A stretch of 53,333 nt of DNA from Oscillospiraceae bacterium (GTDB lineage Bacteria > Bacillota > Clostridia > Oscillospirales > Oscillospiraceae), in the NCBI GenBank assembly GCA_020025425.1, contig JAHHSD010000009.1:1-53333 (forward strand), given 5' to 3'. The number at the start of each line of letters is the position of its first letter. Within the stretch, counting starts at the first letter, position 1. Of this stretch, positions 9,801 through 16,365 are shown in pieces. The translations under genes and the position numbers were made by a program. Below the pieces are notes generated by a model. It made no database searches and was not told where the DNA came from. It saw only the letters and a list, made by a program, of their open reading frames with translations.

Positions 9801-9960
9801 GCAACTGACCTCGGAGAATATCCTTCAGAAGCACGTTGTAACGGCTGCCCCGCTGGGCCTCGCAGTCCTCCGGGGATATGTAGGTGTAGCCCATGGCTTT
9901 GAGCAGATCAATGGCAGGCTGCTGGCTGGCATTGACTTCCAAATAAGCATTTTTGTCCAT
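6871..9960 (-). CDS. hsdR: Type I restriction enzyme, R subunit
   Basis: This 1029-residue motor-nuclease subunit translocates DNA with ATP and cleaves it once the HsdM2-S complex finds unmodified target sites. The N-terminal nuclease core is D152 (ARPDIVLF) with E166-x-K168 (VIECKAP). The superfamily 2 helicase follows with HTQGSGKS (309-316), DESH (409-412) and GFTGTP (434-439). The length is normal for the family and the C-terminal helical region is present, so the gene appears intact. The ATG is preceded by AAAGGAGG. It follows a small DUF2513 gene after a 77-base gap that holds a hairpin, and is almost coupled to the YgjP gene downstream. Confidence 0.96.
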   Translation of the reverse strand: MDKNAYLEVNASQQPAIDLLKAMGYTYISPEDCEAQRGSRYNVLLKDILRGQLRKLNRYAYAGVENEFSSANIERAIAELDEPLTDGLVRTSEKIYDALLLGKSYPETVGDGKPLSFNLKYIDWEHPENNLFHVTEEFSVDSVDKQHNARPDIVLFINGIPFAVIECKAPQISVEQAVQQTVRNQQPEYIPQLFKYAQIVMATNKNAVKYATAGTIKKFWNVWKEQDEGWMQERLDKWVGDRTPTVQDQNIISLFSVERVMELIRYFVLFDANIKKICRYQQYFAIKEILKTIVQEDEQGNRQSGVIWHTQGSGKSLTMVMLAKYILLELSSCHPRVIIVTDRKELDGQIASTFAHTRLSPAQATSGRHLVQLVEDQKADVITTIINKFNTAERLDLKNLSRDVFILVDESHRSNYGLMATKMRTVFPNACYIGFTGTPLMKKEKNTMSKFGKLIHKYTISDGVADGAIVPLIYEGRFVEQKVDEENIDLWFQQTTKRLTDAQKEDLRKKWSSIRRLTSTDARIKRIALDISEHFTEGFKDTGFKAMLATNYKRDAIRYLECFEQFGDITCAAVISPPDMRESVDDMDEGTDDKVIAYWNRMMRQYGDADRYEETMKNKFCDGEIDILIVCSKLLTGFDAPICQVLYIDKELKEHGLLQAIARTNRLSEGKDYGLIVDYRGLIEKLDTAMELYSGAGLENFDGGDLKGVVVDVMSAVGKLREAYSNLMNLFAPVSNQDDINEIEDFLADDKRREAFYNLLCAFGKALNVVLNAQQAYEAVPKDERATYQDAFVFFSKVRRSVKPRYGDAIDNSEYEPLMQNLLDTHLSVAGLKQITNPVDILNRDELEQELNSLGSLRAKADAITSKMTKSISEKYQENPAYYDSFSKRIKDALDQYKEKVISEAEYLAKMREIMEDYRAGKTTVTYPESIKNNVHAQAFYGVLSAIFDEAEEAGVSADFTAEIAQEITKIIAAHSQVDWTNNKTIHDRIAQDIDDLFYEYEKNRGLKLSFDTIDKVIENVKTVALRRF

Positions 9961-10000
9961 GGTTCTGCCTCCTTTCGGGATTGTCTATCAAAGCAGGAAT

Positions 10001-10025
10001 AGCGGGGCGGAAAATCCGCCTCGCT
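10001..10025. other. Hairpin between DUF2513 gene and hsdR
   Basis: AGCGGGGCGGA (10001-10011) pairs with TCCGCCTCGCT (10015-10025) over 11 positions with one G-U pair and a three-base loop. No T-run follows on the minus strand, so it may tune or process the operon message ahead of hsdR rather than end it. Confidence 0.5.
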
Positions 10026-10037
10026 TTTCCCTAAAAT

Positions 10038-10391
10038 TTAGATTCCGGTTATCATAGATGAAATAATAGAAGGTGCAACACTCTTAATGATTTCAAATGT
10101 CAAAGTTGCTCCTTTTTGAGTAATGACCTCCTTTATTTTATTCCAAACCGTATCTTCCCGAATCTTGTCTAAAAAATCATGTCCTTCCCATGTCAACGAG
10201 CCGACTGAAAATTGATCACCGAAATATTTCTTATAGCCTTGAAGGAATCCTTCCTGATAAAGAAGCTCACAGTGGTACATAATCTCCTTTGCAGAATAAT
10301 CTTCGATTTTCAAATCAGATATAGGTCGTCCACTTTCATCTTCTTCAATTGCAAAAAGAATTTTTCTGCACAAGTCCATATCTCGTTTCAT
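10038..10391 (-). CDS. DUF2513 family protein
   Basis: This 117-residue protein has the DUF2513 pattern: MKRDMDLCRKILFAIEE at the start, YSAKEIMYHCELLYQEGFL in the middle and LTWEGHDFLDKIREDTVW near the C-terminus. The family is small and likely winged-helix, and it is frequent on phages, plasmids and defence islands; its role is not established. The hydrophobic C-terminal tail (IIKSVAPSIISSMI) is typical. Its ATG overlaps the hsdS stop (ATGA), so the two are translationally coupled, placing this gene firmly inside the type I operon. It might be a regulator or an accessory factor of the complex; that is inference. Confidence 0.8.
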   Translation of the reverse strand: MKRDMDLCRKILFAIEEDESGRPISDLKIEDYSAKEIMYHCELLYQEGFLQGYKKYFGDQFSVGSLTWEGHDFLDKIREDTVWNKIKEVITQKGATLTFEIIKSVAPSIISSMITGI

Positions 10392-11653
10392 ACATTTACC
10401 CTCACAATCCCCGTCAGCAGTAATTGCATCAGGGCTTTTTTCTTTTGCTTTTCCTGTTCCAAGTCCTGTCGCAGCAGGTCGATTTCATGGTCGGCGGCGG
10501 TTAGGACATTGGCAATAGCAGTTTGTTCTTTGGTGGATGGAATTTTGATCTTTGTATGAAGTAACGCTGTGAGATCTAGGTTTCTACGTACAATACTTGC
10601 ACCTTGCTCGGAGTTTATTTTATATCTCCATAACATTGCATCGGATTTCATAAAGAACTTTCCAAAATGAATTAGCATAGTATTCTCATTAAATTCAAAT
10701 ATTTTGTATGCTGGTGATATAATGCCGATATCATAGTTCTCTAGAACATCTACACTTCCCATCCATAAATTCATAGTGCTAAATGCCAACTGTCCTCGGC
10801 GCAAGACTTTATATCCAATATTGTTTTCACTTGCAATTTGCTTGTTAAAGTGTTCCTCCTGTTTTACAATCCCACTTTTAGTAACAGAGAGAATATCATA
10901 CTGATTGTTTACTACCGTTCTTTCGCTTTTTTCGTGAATTACATATGCTAAAGCTGTAGTTTCCCATTTATCACTAAACCCCGGCAGACGCTTTTTCCCT
11001 GTTAAAAGCTGCTGCATGAGATATTTTTTCTGCCGCTGCCTCTCGGCAATCAGCTTTTCTTTCAGCTCAATCACTTTATCCTGGGTGGTGAGGATGGAGG
11101 CAATTTTTTGTTGTTCTTCAATTGGAGGCAAAATAATTTTGCTTTTCAAAAAACGGTCTTGCCCTAAGGTCCTGTTGCGACCTGCCCCACCTGGAGAGGC
11201 CGCTTCCAAAATATCTGTTCCTCGCTTTGTCAGAAAGTAATAAATGAGATAATCTATATCGACTATATTATCTACAGGGCGGTACATTGGAAAACGGTGA
11301 GAACCTATCATTCCAACTTCTTCCTGTGTGGTCTTTCCGATGGCTTGTTCCCATGCAAAGACGATGTTTAAAACAAAACAATCTGGTTCAACCCAGAAAA
11401 CAGCTTTATTCCCAAGGGATTCTCCGGTTACCGGTTCTTTATAGAAAAGCCCCTTTCCATGTGAGCGAATGCCAATTTGTGTATACATTTCGTCAGCCTT
11501 AACCTGAACCGGTTCACCCACACGTCGAAGACAGTCCTCAACAATCTTGGGGTTCCACTCAGTTGGGTTGATGCCCAATTTCCCCTTTTTATACCCCACC
11601 GGTACCTCGCCCCGCCGGATCTGCGCAATGCGCTCTTTGATCTCTTGTGTCAT
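10388..11653 (-). CDS. hsdS: Type I restriction enzyme, specificity subunit
   Basis: This 421-residue S subunit directs HsdM and HsdR to a bipartite DNA target. It has two target-recognition domains, each followed by the conserved helical spacer: IEEQQKIASILTTQDKVIEL ending in QQLLTGKKRLPGF, and TKEQTAIANVLTAADHEIDL ending in QLLLTG. The chosen ATG at 11653 has AAGGTGA upstream; a longer reading frame begins inside the zinc-ribbon gene and lacks such a site. It overlaps the DUF2513 gene by ATGA. The gene looks intact. The recognition sequence cannot be predicted from the protein alone. Confidence 0.95.
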   Translation of the reverse strand: MTQEIKERIAQIRRGEVPVGYKKGKLGINPTEWNPKIVEDCLRRVGEPVQVKADEMYTQIGIRSHGKGLFYKEPVTGESLGNKAVFWVEPDCFVLNIVFAWEQAIGKTTQEEVGMIGSHRFPMYRPVDNIVDIDYLIYYFLTKRGTDILEAASPGGAGRNRTLGQDRFLKSKIILPPIEEQQKIASILTTQDKVIELKEKLIAERQRQKKYLMQQLLTGKKRLPGFSDKWETTALAYVIHEKSERTVVNNQYDILSVTKSGIVKQEEHFNKQIASENNIGYKVLRRGQLAFSTMNLWMGSVDVLENYDIGIISPAYKIFEFNENTMLIHFGKFFMKSDAMLWRYKINSEQGASIVRRNLDLTALLHTKIKIPSTKEQTAIANVLTAADHEIDLLRQDLEQEKQKKKALMQLLLTGIVRVNV

Positions 11654-11663
11654 TTGTTCACCT

Positions 11664-11858
11664 TCATTCCCCTTCTCCGTCTGGGTTAAACCAACGTTCC
11701 ATATGCACAATTTGGTTTTGACCACGCTCTGTCACATCGTCATCACACAGTGCGCCACATTTGGGGCAGGTGTGAAACCCTTTGTACCGGTGGTTGTCAT
11801 ACCGATTTGATTCATATTCACTTTCCATCACGGAGTTACAATATTTACAGAATTTCAT
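11664..11858 (-). CDS. Small zinc-ribbon protein
   Basis: This 64-residue protein has two cysteine pairs, C4-x2-C7 (FCKYC) and C31-x2-C34 (TCPKC) with a further C38, separated by a tyrosine- and asparagine-rich linker. The acidic C-terminus has no other motif. The pattern fits a single zinc ribbon that binds nucleic acid or protein. The ATG has GAGGT upstream. It is wedged between the RhuM-family gene (27-base gap) and hsdS (10-base gap), so it is part of the operon and not a chance frame. I do not know a named family for it. Confidence 0.65.
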   Translation of the reverse strand: MKFCKYCNSVMESEYESNRYDNHRYKGFHTCPKCGALCDDDVTERGQNQIVHMERWFNPDGEGE

Positions 11859-11885
11859 TGATTCTACCTCTATTTCAATTTCACA

Positions 11886-12896
11886 TCATGGCTTCAGCTT
11901 TTTGACTTCCTCAGTCAGGCAGTCCATACTTTCTGCCGTCTCCATCACTCTCCGGTGTGCGTCATACTTCTCATACTGCTCCAACGCCAGCTTGTCCGCC
12001 AGCTCGCGGGTGACTTTTCCCGCATCCTGCAAAACATCCCGGCCGTTGAACCGCAGAAACTCCCCCAGCTTCTCCTCCCAGTCGGCCATATACATCGGCT
12101 GGCGGCTCTGCGCCCGCAGCTCCGCATAATCCAGATACATGGTGACGATCCGATTCAGCATACTGATTTCTTCCTGGGTCATGTAGTTTTTCGCCACTGT
12201 CACATCGCCCTTACGCACTTTTGCGCCCTTAAATGAGGTCAGCCCCATGTTGTCCTTGGCCGCATCCGCACGAGCGGCGATGATCTCCGGGGCGGTGTGG
12301 CCCGTTGCCGCATACTCCAGCTTGTTTTGCACCGTCTTGAAGAATTTCTGAGCCTCAACGCTCTTGCTGTCATAATCCACAGACAGGGAAAAGATATCTT
12401 TGACCTTTTGATAGAAACGTTTTTCGCTGGCACGGATGTCACGGATACGCTCCAATAATTCGTCGAAGTAATCTGCACCGAACTCTTTTGGATTGCGTAG
12501 ACGCTCATCATTGAGCACAAACCCCTTCTTCATGTACTCCGTCAGAATCCCACTGGCCCAGCGGCGGAAATGATTGCCTATGTTTCCCCGAACCCGATAG
12601 CCAACCGCCAGGATCATATCGAGATTGTAGTGTGTCAGCTCCCGCTCAACCACTCTCGTACCCTCTGTTTGAACTGTTCGGAATTTCCGAACAGTTGTCT
12701 CTAGTTCTAATTCACCATCTTGATAAATGTGACTAATATGTTCACTGATTGAAGATTTTGATACTTGATAAAGCTCCGCCAGAGACTTCTGCGTCATCCA
12801 GATGGTATCCGCTTCAAAATACACATCAATCTTGGTGTCGCCCTTCTCGTTTTGATATATCAGGATTTTTCCGCTATTTTCAAGCTCGTTGCTCAT
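11886..12896 (-). CDS. RhuM-family protein
   Basis: This 336-residue protein belongs to the RhuM family, named after a Salmonella pathogenicity-island gene. It is common in defence islands and inside hsd loci. Typical segments are ADTIWMTQKSLAELYQVSKS (helix-turn-helix-like), the ISEHISHIYQDGEL stretch, YNLDMILAVGYRVRG and RRWASGIL. A long alpha-helical C-terminal region follows. Its molecular role is unresolved; DNA binding through the N-terminal half is plausible. Its ATG overlaps the hsdM stop (ATGA), showing co-translation with the methylase. The position between hsdM and hsdS rather than at the operon edge suggests a working link to the enzyme or its control. Confidence 0.88.
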   Translation of the reverse strand: MSNELENSGKILIYQNEKGDTKIDVYFEADTIWMTQKSLAELYQVSKSSISEHISHIYQDGELELETTVRKFRTVQTEGTRVVERELTHYNLDMILAVGYRVRGNIGNHFRRWASGILTEYMKKGFVLNDERLRNPKEFGADYFDELLERIRDIRASEKRFYQKVKDIFSLSVDYDSKSVEAQKFFKTVQNKLEYAATGHTAPEIIAARADAAKDNMGLTSFKGAKVRKGDVTVAKNYMTQEEISMLNRIVTMYLDYAELRAQSRQPMYMADWEEKLGEFLRFNGRDVLQDAGKVTRELADKLALEQYEKYDAHRRVMETAESMDCLTEEVKKLKP

Positions 12897-14428
12897 AAGC
12901 CCAATTCCTCCAGATACTTTTTCATCTGTGCCTGGACCTCAGACAGCTCTGTCTCGATATTGGCAATGTTCCGCTGCACATCGTCAATATCCACCAGTTC
13001 TTCTTCCTCAAAGGTATCCACATAGCGAGGAATATTCAGGTTATAGTCGTTTTCCTTGATCTCGTCACGGGAGGCTTTATAGGCGTACTTGTCCACGTTC
13101 TCCCGCTGCTCATAGATGCTCACAATCCGGTCAATGTCGCCATCTCGCAGAATATTCTGATTTTTACCCTTTTCAAAGTTACCCTCACCGGAAGCGTCAA
13201 TAAAGAACACGTCCTGCATGCTCCGATTTTTCTTGAATACCAGAATACAGGCTGGAATACCGGTTCCATAGAACAGGTTGGCAGGCAGTCCAATCACCGC
13301 GTCCAGCAGGTTGAGGTCGATCAGCTGCTTTCGGATCTTGCCTTCGCTGGCCCCCCGGAATAGAACGCCATGAGGGAGGACAACAGCCATCCGACCATTT
13401 TCCGCATCCAGGCTGTTCAGCATATGCAGTACAAAGGCATAGTCACCCTTGGAGGAGGGGGGAACACCCCAGTCAAAGCGCTTCCAAGGGTCCATGGAGG
13501 CGGTCATCTTTTCCAGCTTCTTACCCTTGGCATCCACACCTACATCAGCCAGAAAACCGCTGTCCCACTTGTCCAGGCTGAATGGAGGATTGGCCACCAC
13601 CACCTGGAACTTCATCAATTTGTCATCTTCGATATTCTGCGGATTGGAAAGGGTGTCGCCCTGCCAGATTTTTGCGTCGTCCACACCGTGCAGGAACATA
13701 TTCATGGTACACAGTGCCCAGGTCTGTGCGTTCAGCTCCTGCCCGTAAATGGCGACCTTCCCACTGGGAACTTGCTTATATGCTTTTAAGAGCAGACCGC
13801 CGCTGCCGCAGGTGGGGTCGTAGATTCGATCATTTTCCTGGGGCTTTACCAGTGTTGCAACCAATTTGGAAACCTGGCTGGGGGTAAAGAATTCACCGCC
13901 CTTTTTGCCTGCATCGGAGGCAAAGTTTGCAATCATGTATTCATAGGCATCACCGATGATATCAGCAGAGCCCAGCTGGCCGGGGCGCAGATCCAGACTG
14001 TGGAAATCCTCCAGCAAATTGCGCAGGGTGGTGTTTTTCTCTTTCACATCTCCAAAGTCCACTTGGGAATTGAAGTCGATGGCCCGGAATACGTTGCGCA
14101 GCTTTCCACTGTTATGCTCTTCGATATGATTCAGGGCCACATTGATTTTCTGACCGATTTCATTGTCATTTCGATTTTCGTACAGATAATCAAATGTGGA
14201 ATCCTCGTCCAGTGTGAACCGTTCCCGGCTCATGGCACGCTCAACTCGGTGAAGATCGCCGTCGTACTGCTTCATATACTGCGCCTTTTTTTCTTCGGAT
14301 ACGTCACTCAGGTATTTGACAAACAGCATGGAGAGGATATAGTCCTTGTACCGGGAACTGTCTATTTTGCCCCGGAAGCTGTCGCAGGCACTCCACAAAA
14401 CACGCTCAATATCACTACGATTGGTCAT
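12893..14428 (-). CDS. hsdM: Type I DNA adenine methyltransferase subunit
   Basis: This 511-residue N6-adenine methyltransferase modifies the host target sites and, with S, forms the scaffold for HsdR. The HsdM N-terminal helical domain leads to GGEFFTPSQVSKLV (178-191), the SAM motif DPTCGSGGL (204-212) and the catalytic NPPF (280-283). The length is normal. The ATG at 14428 shares one base with the stop of the preceding S-like gene (TGATG); a TTG one codon earlier is possible but less likely. The order S-like, M, then accessory genes, S and R is unusual but all core motifs are intact. Confidence 0.95.
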   Translation of the reverse strand: MTNRSDIERVLWSACDSFRGKIDSSRYKDYILSMLFVKYLSDVSEEKKAQYMKQYDGDLHRVERAMSRERFTLDEDSTFDYLYENRNDNEIGQKINVALNHIEEHNSGKLRNVFRAIDFNSQVDFGDVKEKNTTLRNLLEDFHSLDLRPGQLGSADIIGDAYEYMIANFASDAGKKGGEFFTPSQVSKLVATLVKPQENDRIYDPTCGSGGLLLKAYKQVPSGKVAIYGQELNAQTWALCTMNMFLHGVDDAKIWQGDTLSNPQNIEDDKLMKFQVVVANPPFSLDKWDSGFLADVGVDAKGKKLEKMTASMDPWKRFDWGVPPSSKGDYAFVLHMLNSLDAENGRMAVVLPHGVLFRGASEGKIRKQLIDLNLLDAVIGLPANLFYGTGIPACILVFKKNRSMQDVFFIDASGEGNFEKGKNQNILRDGDIDRIVSIYEQRENVDKYAYKASRDEIKENDYNLNIPRYVDTFEEEELVDIDDVQRNIANIETELSEVQAQMKKYLEELGL

Positions 14429-15018
14429 CAAATACTACCTCTCTGTTCTTTCTGAAATCTTCGAATGACAGCTGCATAATATTTTTCTTTTTCCTTCGCC
14501 AGCTGCGTTAAAAGCTGTGATTCTCGCTGAGCTAACTGCTGTATTCGGGCAATTTTTTGCTGATTGGCGATGGAAATCGGATAGAGCTGCAACTGCGTGA
14601 AAAACTTTGTATTCACAGCACTGAGCATATTGCTTGTGGCACTTTCATAGATAGCGCGCTTCATTCCTGAGGTGTTAAGCAGCCAGTGCAGGTATTCCGG
14701 TAAAACAATTTCTTTCTTCACCCGGATGATTACAAAATTTGATGAAACGACCAGGTCCTCTGTACTTTTGTCAATCAGAACCGCCGTATATGGAGCGGTC
14801 AGTCGAATAATCACATCTCCCGAATGAGACACATACTCTGGTGGTAATTCTTCAGCGGCATCATATAGGTCAAGCTCCTCCACCTCTATGTATCCCTCTG
14901 GTTTAATGGACCGAAGATTCAATAGCCGATAGGCGACCTCTGTTTTTTCCTTCGCCTTTTTTCTCGAAAGCACCAATCCGCTGCGTACCGTTGCAATGTC
15001 CCCAAGCTTCAATTTCAT
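14428..15018 (-). CDS. Single-TRD S-like (half-HsdS) protein
   Basis: This 196-residue protein resembles one half of an HsdS: it begins with KLGDIATVRSGLVLSRK, as TRD domains do, contains PPEYVSHSGDVIIRL and VVSSNFVIIRVK, and ends in a helix (NQQKIARIQQLAQRESQLL) like the S-subunit spacer. A full-length S gene lies 3 kb downstream, so this is an extra TRD protein. It could dimerise to give a symmetric specificity, replace the full S in some complexes, or act as a regulator. The ATG at 15018 with AAAGGAAG was preferred to an upstream start. It is the first gene of the operon and is coupled to hsdM. Confidence 0.8.
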   Translation of the reverse strand: MKLKLGDIATVRSGLVLSRKKAKEKTEVAYRLLNLRSIKPEGYIEVEELDLYDAAEELPPEYVSHSGDVIIRLTAPYTAVLIDKSTEDLVVSSNFVIIRVKKEIVLPEYLHWLLNTSGMKRAIYESATSNMLSAVNTKFFTQLQLYPISIANQQKIARIQQLAQRESQLLTQLAKEKEKYYAAVIRRFQKEQRGSI

Positions 15019-15064
15019 ACTTCCTTTGTCATGTGTAATAAATATCAATCGCTCTCGCAAATAA

Positions 15065-15080
15065 AACCACTTTTATGGTT
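15065..15080. promoter_or_regulatory. Small inverted repeat at the hsd transcription start
   Basis: AACCA-N6-TGGTT forms a perfect 5-bp inverted repeat at about the predicted start point of the hsd transcript. It could be a further operator or a 5'-end stem in the message. Confidence 0.35.
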
Positions 15081-15086
15081 ATTTGC

Positions 15087-15115
15087 ATTATACCACCTCA
15101 TCCATCTTATGTCAA
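15087..15115 (-). promoter_or_regulatory. Perfect sigma-A promoter of the hsd operon
   Basis: On the minus strand a perfect TTGACA (15115-15110), a 17-base spacer and a perfect TATAAT (15092-15087) lie about 70 bases before the first gene. Consensus promoters this strong usually need a repressor; the flanking direct repeats are the obvious candidates for its sites. Confidence 0.88.
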
Positions 15116-15213
15116 TCATTTTCACTGTCATGTGCAATAAATATCACGTCTTATCGTTCCTGTTCCACAGTAGGTAGAGGATAGTTCCCATGCCTGTATA
15201 TTTTCAGAGTGCT

Positions 15214-16338
15214 CTATTCCTGATGGAACACCTGACTCTCATACGCATCAAAGTCGATGAGCTGGAGCGTCACATTGGGACCGCAGACAGCTCTCATCAC
15301 CTCCTCCTGAAAATCAAAGCAAATCAGCGTCCCTTTGAGGTCATGCAGAGACAGTCCGTTGTCAAAGCGCTTAATGTGCGGCATATCGCAGGTGTAGCCG
15401 AATAGGACTGGGACACCGTCTGCGTCAAAGGCATCGCAGTCCACACCCCAGCACGCTCCATCTGTGGTCAAATCTTCCATGAGAATGTCGTCCAGATCTG
15501 CTTTCCGGTCGGGGTCATACAAAACCTGCAATATAATCTCCCCATGGCAGTCATTGGTCAGGAAATAAAAGTGATCGAAATTTTGCTCCAGTACAAAGTA
15601 GCTGCGGGCCTCTCGTCCACCCTGCATCAGCCACTCCATCTGCTGCATACTCGATGCAAAAACAATCGCACTGATCGGCACGCCGAACTGACTGGGAAGC
15701 CGCCTTTGCTGCAACTCCACAAGACAAAATGCCTTGAGCCGCATTTCGATATTCTGCCCCCACCGGATCTCTCCCTCGCCAATATTGTAGATTAGGAACT
15801 GTTGTTCGGGCGACAGCAGAATCCCCATCATCCGGGAACCGCAGATTTTGGTCGAGAGCAGGCCCACATCTTTGATCTCATGGGAGCTGTAGTACAGCGG
15901 CGGCCAAATTGATGGCTCGTGGTCCATCGGTGTCGGCTGAAAGAGGGCGGGCTTTTCCCACGGAAACGCCCGCACCCCGGCATGGTGCATGGTCATCAAA
16001 ACCTCGGCCATACGGTGAGTACGGCGACGGCGGTCCGGCTCACTTTTTAGTTGACTGTGCTCATGGCTGCTGCCAAGGATTGCGGAAAAACGGTCGGGCC
16101 TCTGATCCAGAAGCAGCTTTCGAGCAGTCTGGGTGAGCCGCAGACCACGCAGCCCATCACGGTAATGGGTCTGGAGCAGGTTATCATGTCTGAGGCGCTT
16201 GACAGTGCGTTCAATGTAGCTGGGAGCGGCGTGGAACCGGCTCAGTTCACGGTTGGGAAGTTCACCGCATAGGGCCGTCATGGTGAGGATTTGGTCGGGC
16301 AAGGTACCAACTGTGGGCAGTTTTGCTTTTGTGGTCAT
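15214..16338 (-). CDS. Winged-helix protein, replication-relaxation-like
   Basis: This 374-residue protein has an N-terminal winged-helix-like region (PDQILTMTALCGELPNRELSR, then SYIERTVKRLRHDNLL) and a long mixed C-terminal part without membrane segments. It resembles replication-relaxation-type proteins found on mobile elements of Clostridia, but I recall this only by pattern and the assignment is uncertain. It ends about 195 bases before the hsd operon and follows the rep-like gene by 27 bases, so the two form a transcription unit. An alternative is a DNA-binding regulator of the neighbouring restriction operon, given its position next to the repeat-flanked promoter. Confidence 0.6.
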   Translation of the reverse strand: MTTKAKLPTVGTLPDQILTMTALCGELPNRELSRFHAAPSYIERTVKRLRHDNLLQTHYRDGLRGLRLTQTARKLLLDQRPDRFSAILGSSHEHSQLKSEPDRRRRTHRMAEVLMTMHHAGVRAFPWEKPALFQPTPMDHEPSIWPPLYYSSHEIKDVGLLSTKICGSRMMGILLSPEQQFLIYNIGEGEIRWGQNIEMRLKAFCLVELQQRRLPSQFGVPISAIVFASSMQQMEWLMQGGREARSYFVLEQNFDHFYFLTNDCHGEIILQVLYDPDRKADLDDILMEDLTTDGACWGVDCDAFDADGVPVLFGYTCDMPHIKRFDNGLSLHDLKGTLICFDFQEEVMRAVCGPNVTLQLIDFDAYESQVFHQE

Positions 16339-16365
16339 GTTAGAAACCTCCTTTGAATTTTACCG

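Larger units (their letters stand above)
15027..15146. repeat. 21-bp direct repeats bracketing the hsd promoter
   Basis: Two copies of a 21-bp sequence with one mismatch lie at 15027-15047 and 15126-15146, starting 99 bp apart. On the minus strand each begins TGATATTTATT and ends CACATGACA. One lies just upstream of the -35 box and the other abuts the ribosome binding site of the first gene. Their placement is that of operator sites for a repressor of the operon. Confidence 0.7.

Noticed and set aside
10388..15018. Phase-variable S-gene shuffling between half-S and hsdS
   Set aside because: The two TRD proteins share no long identical segment visible in the translations, both are on the same strand, and no invertase lies nearby.
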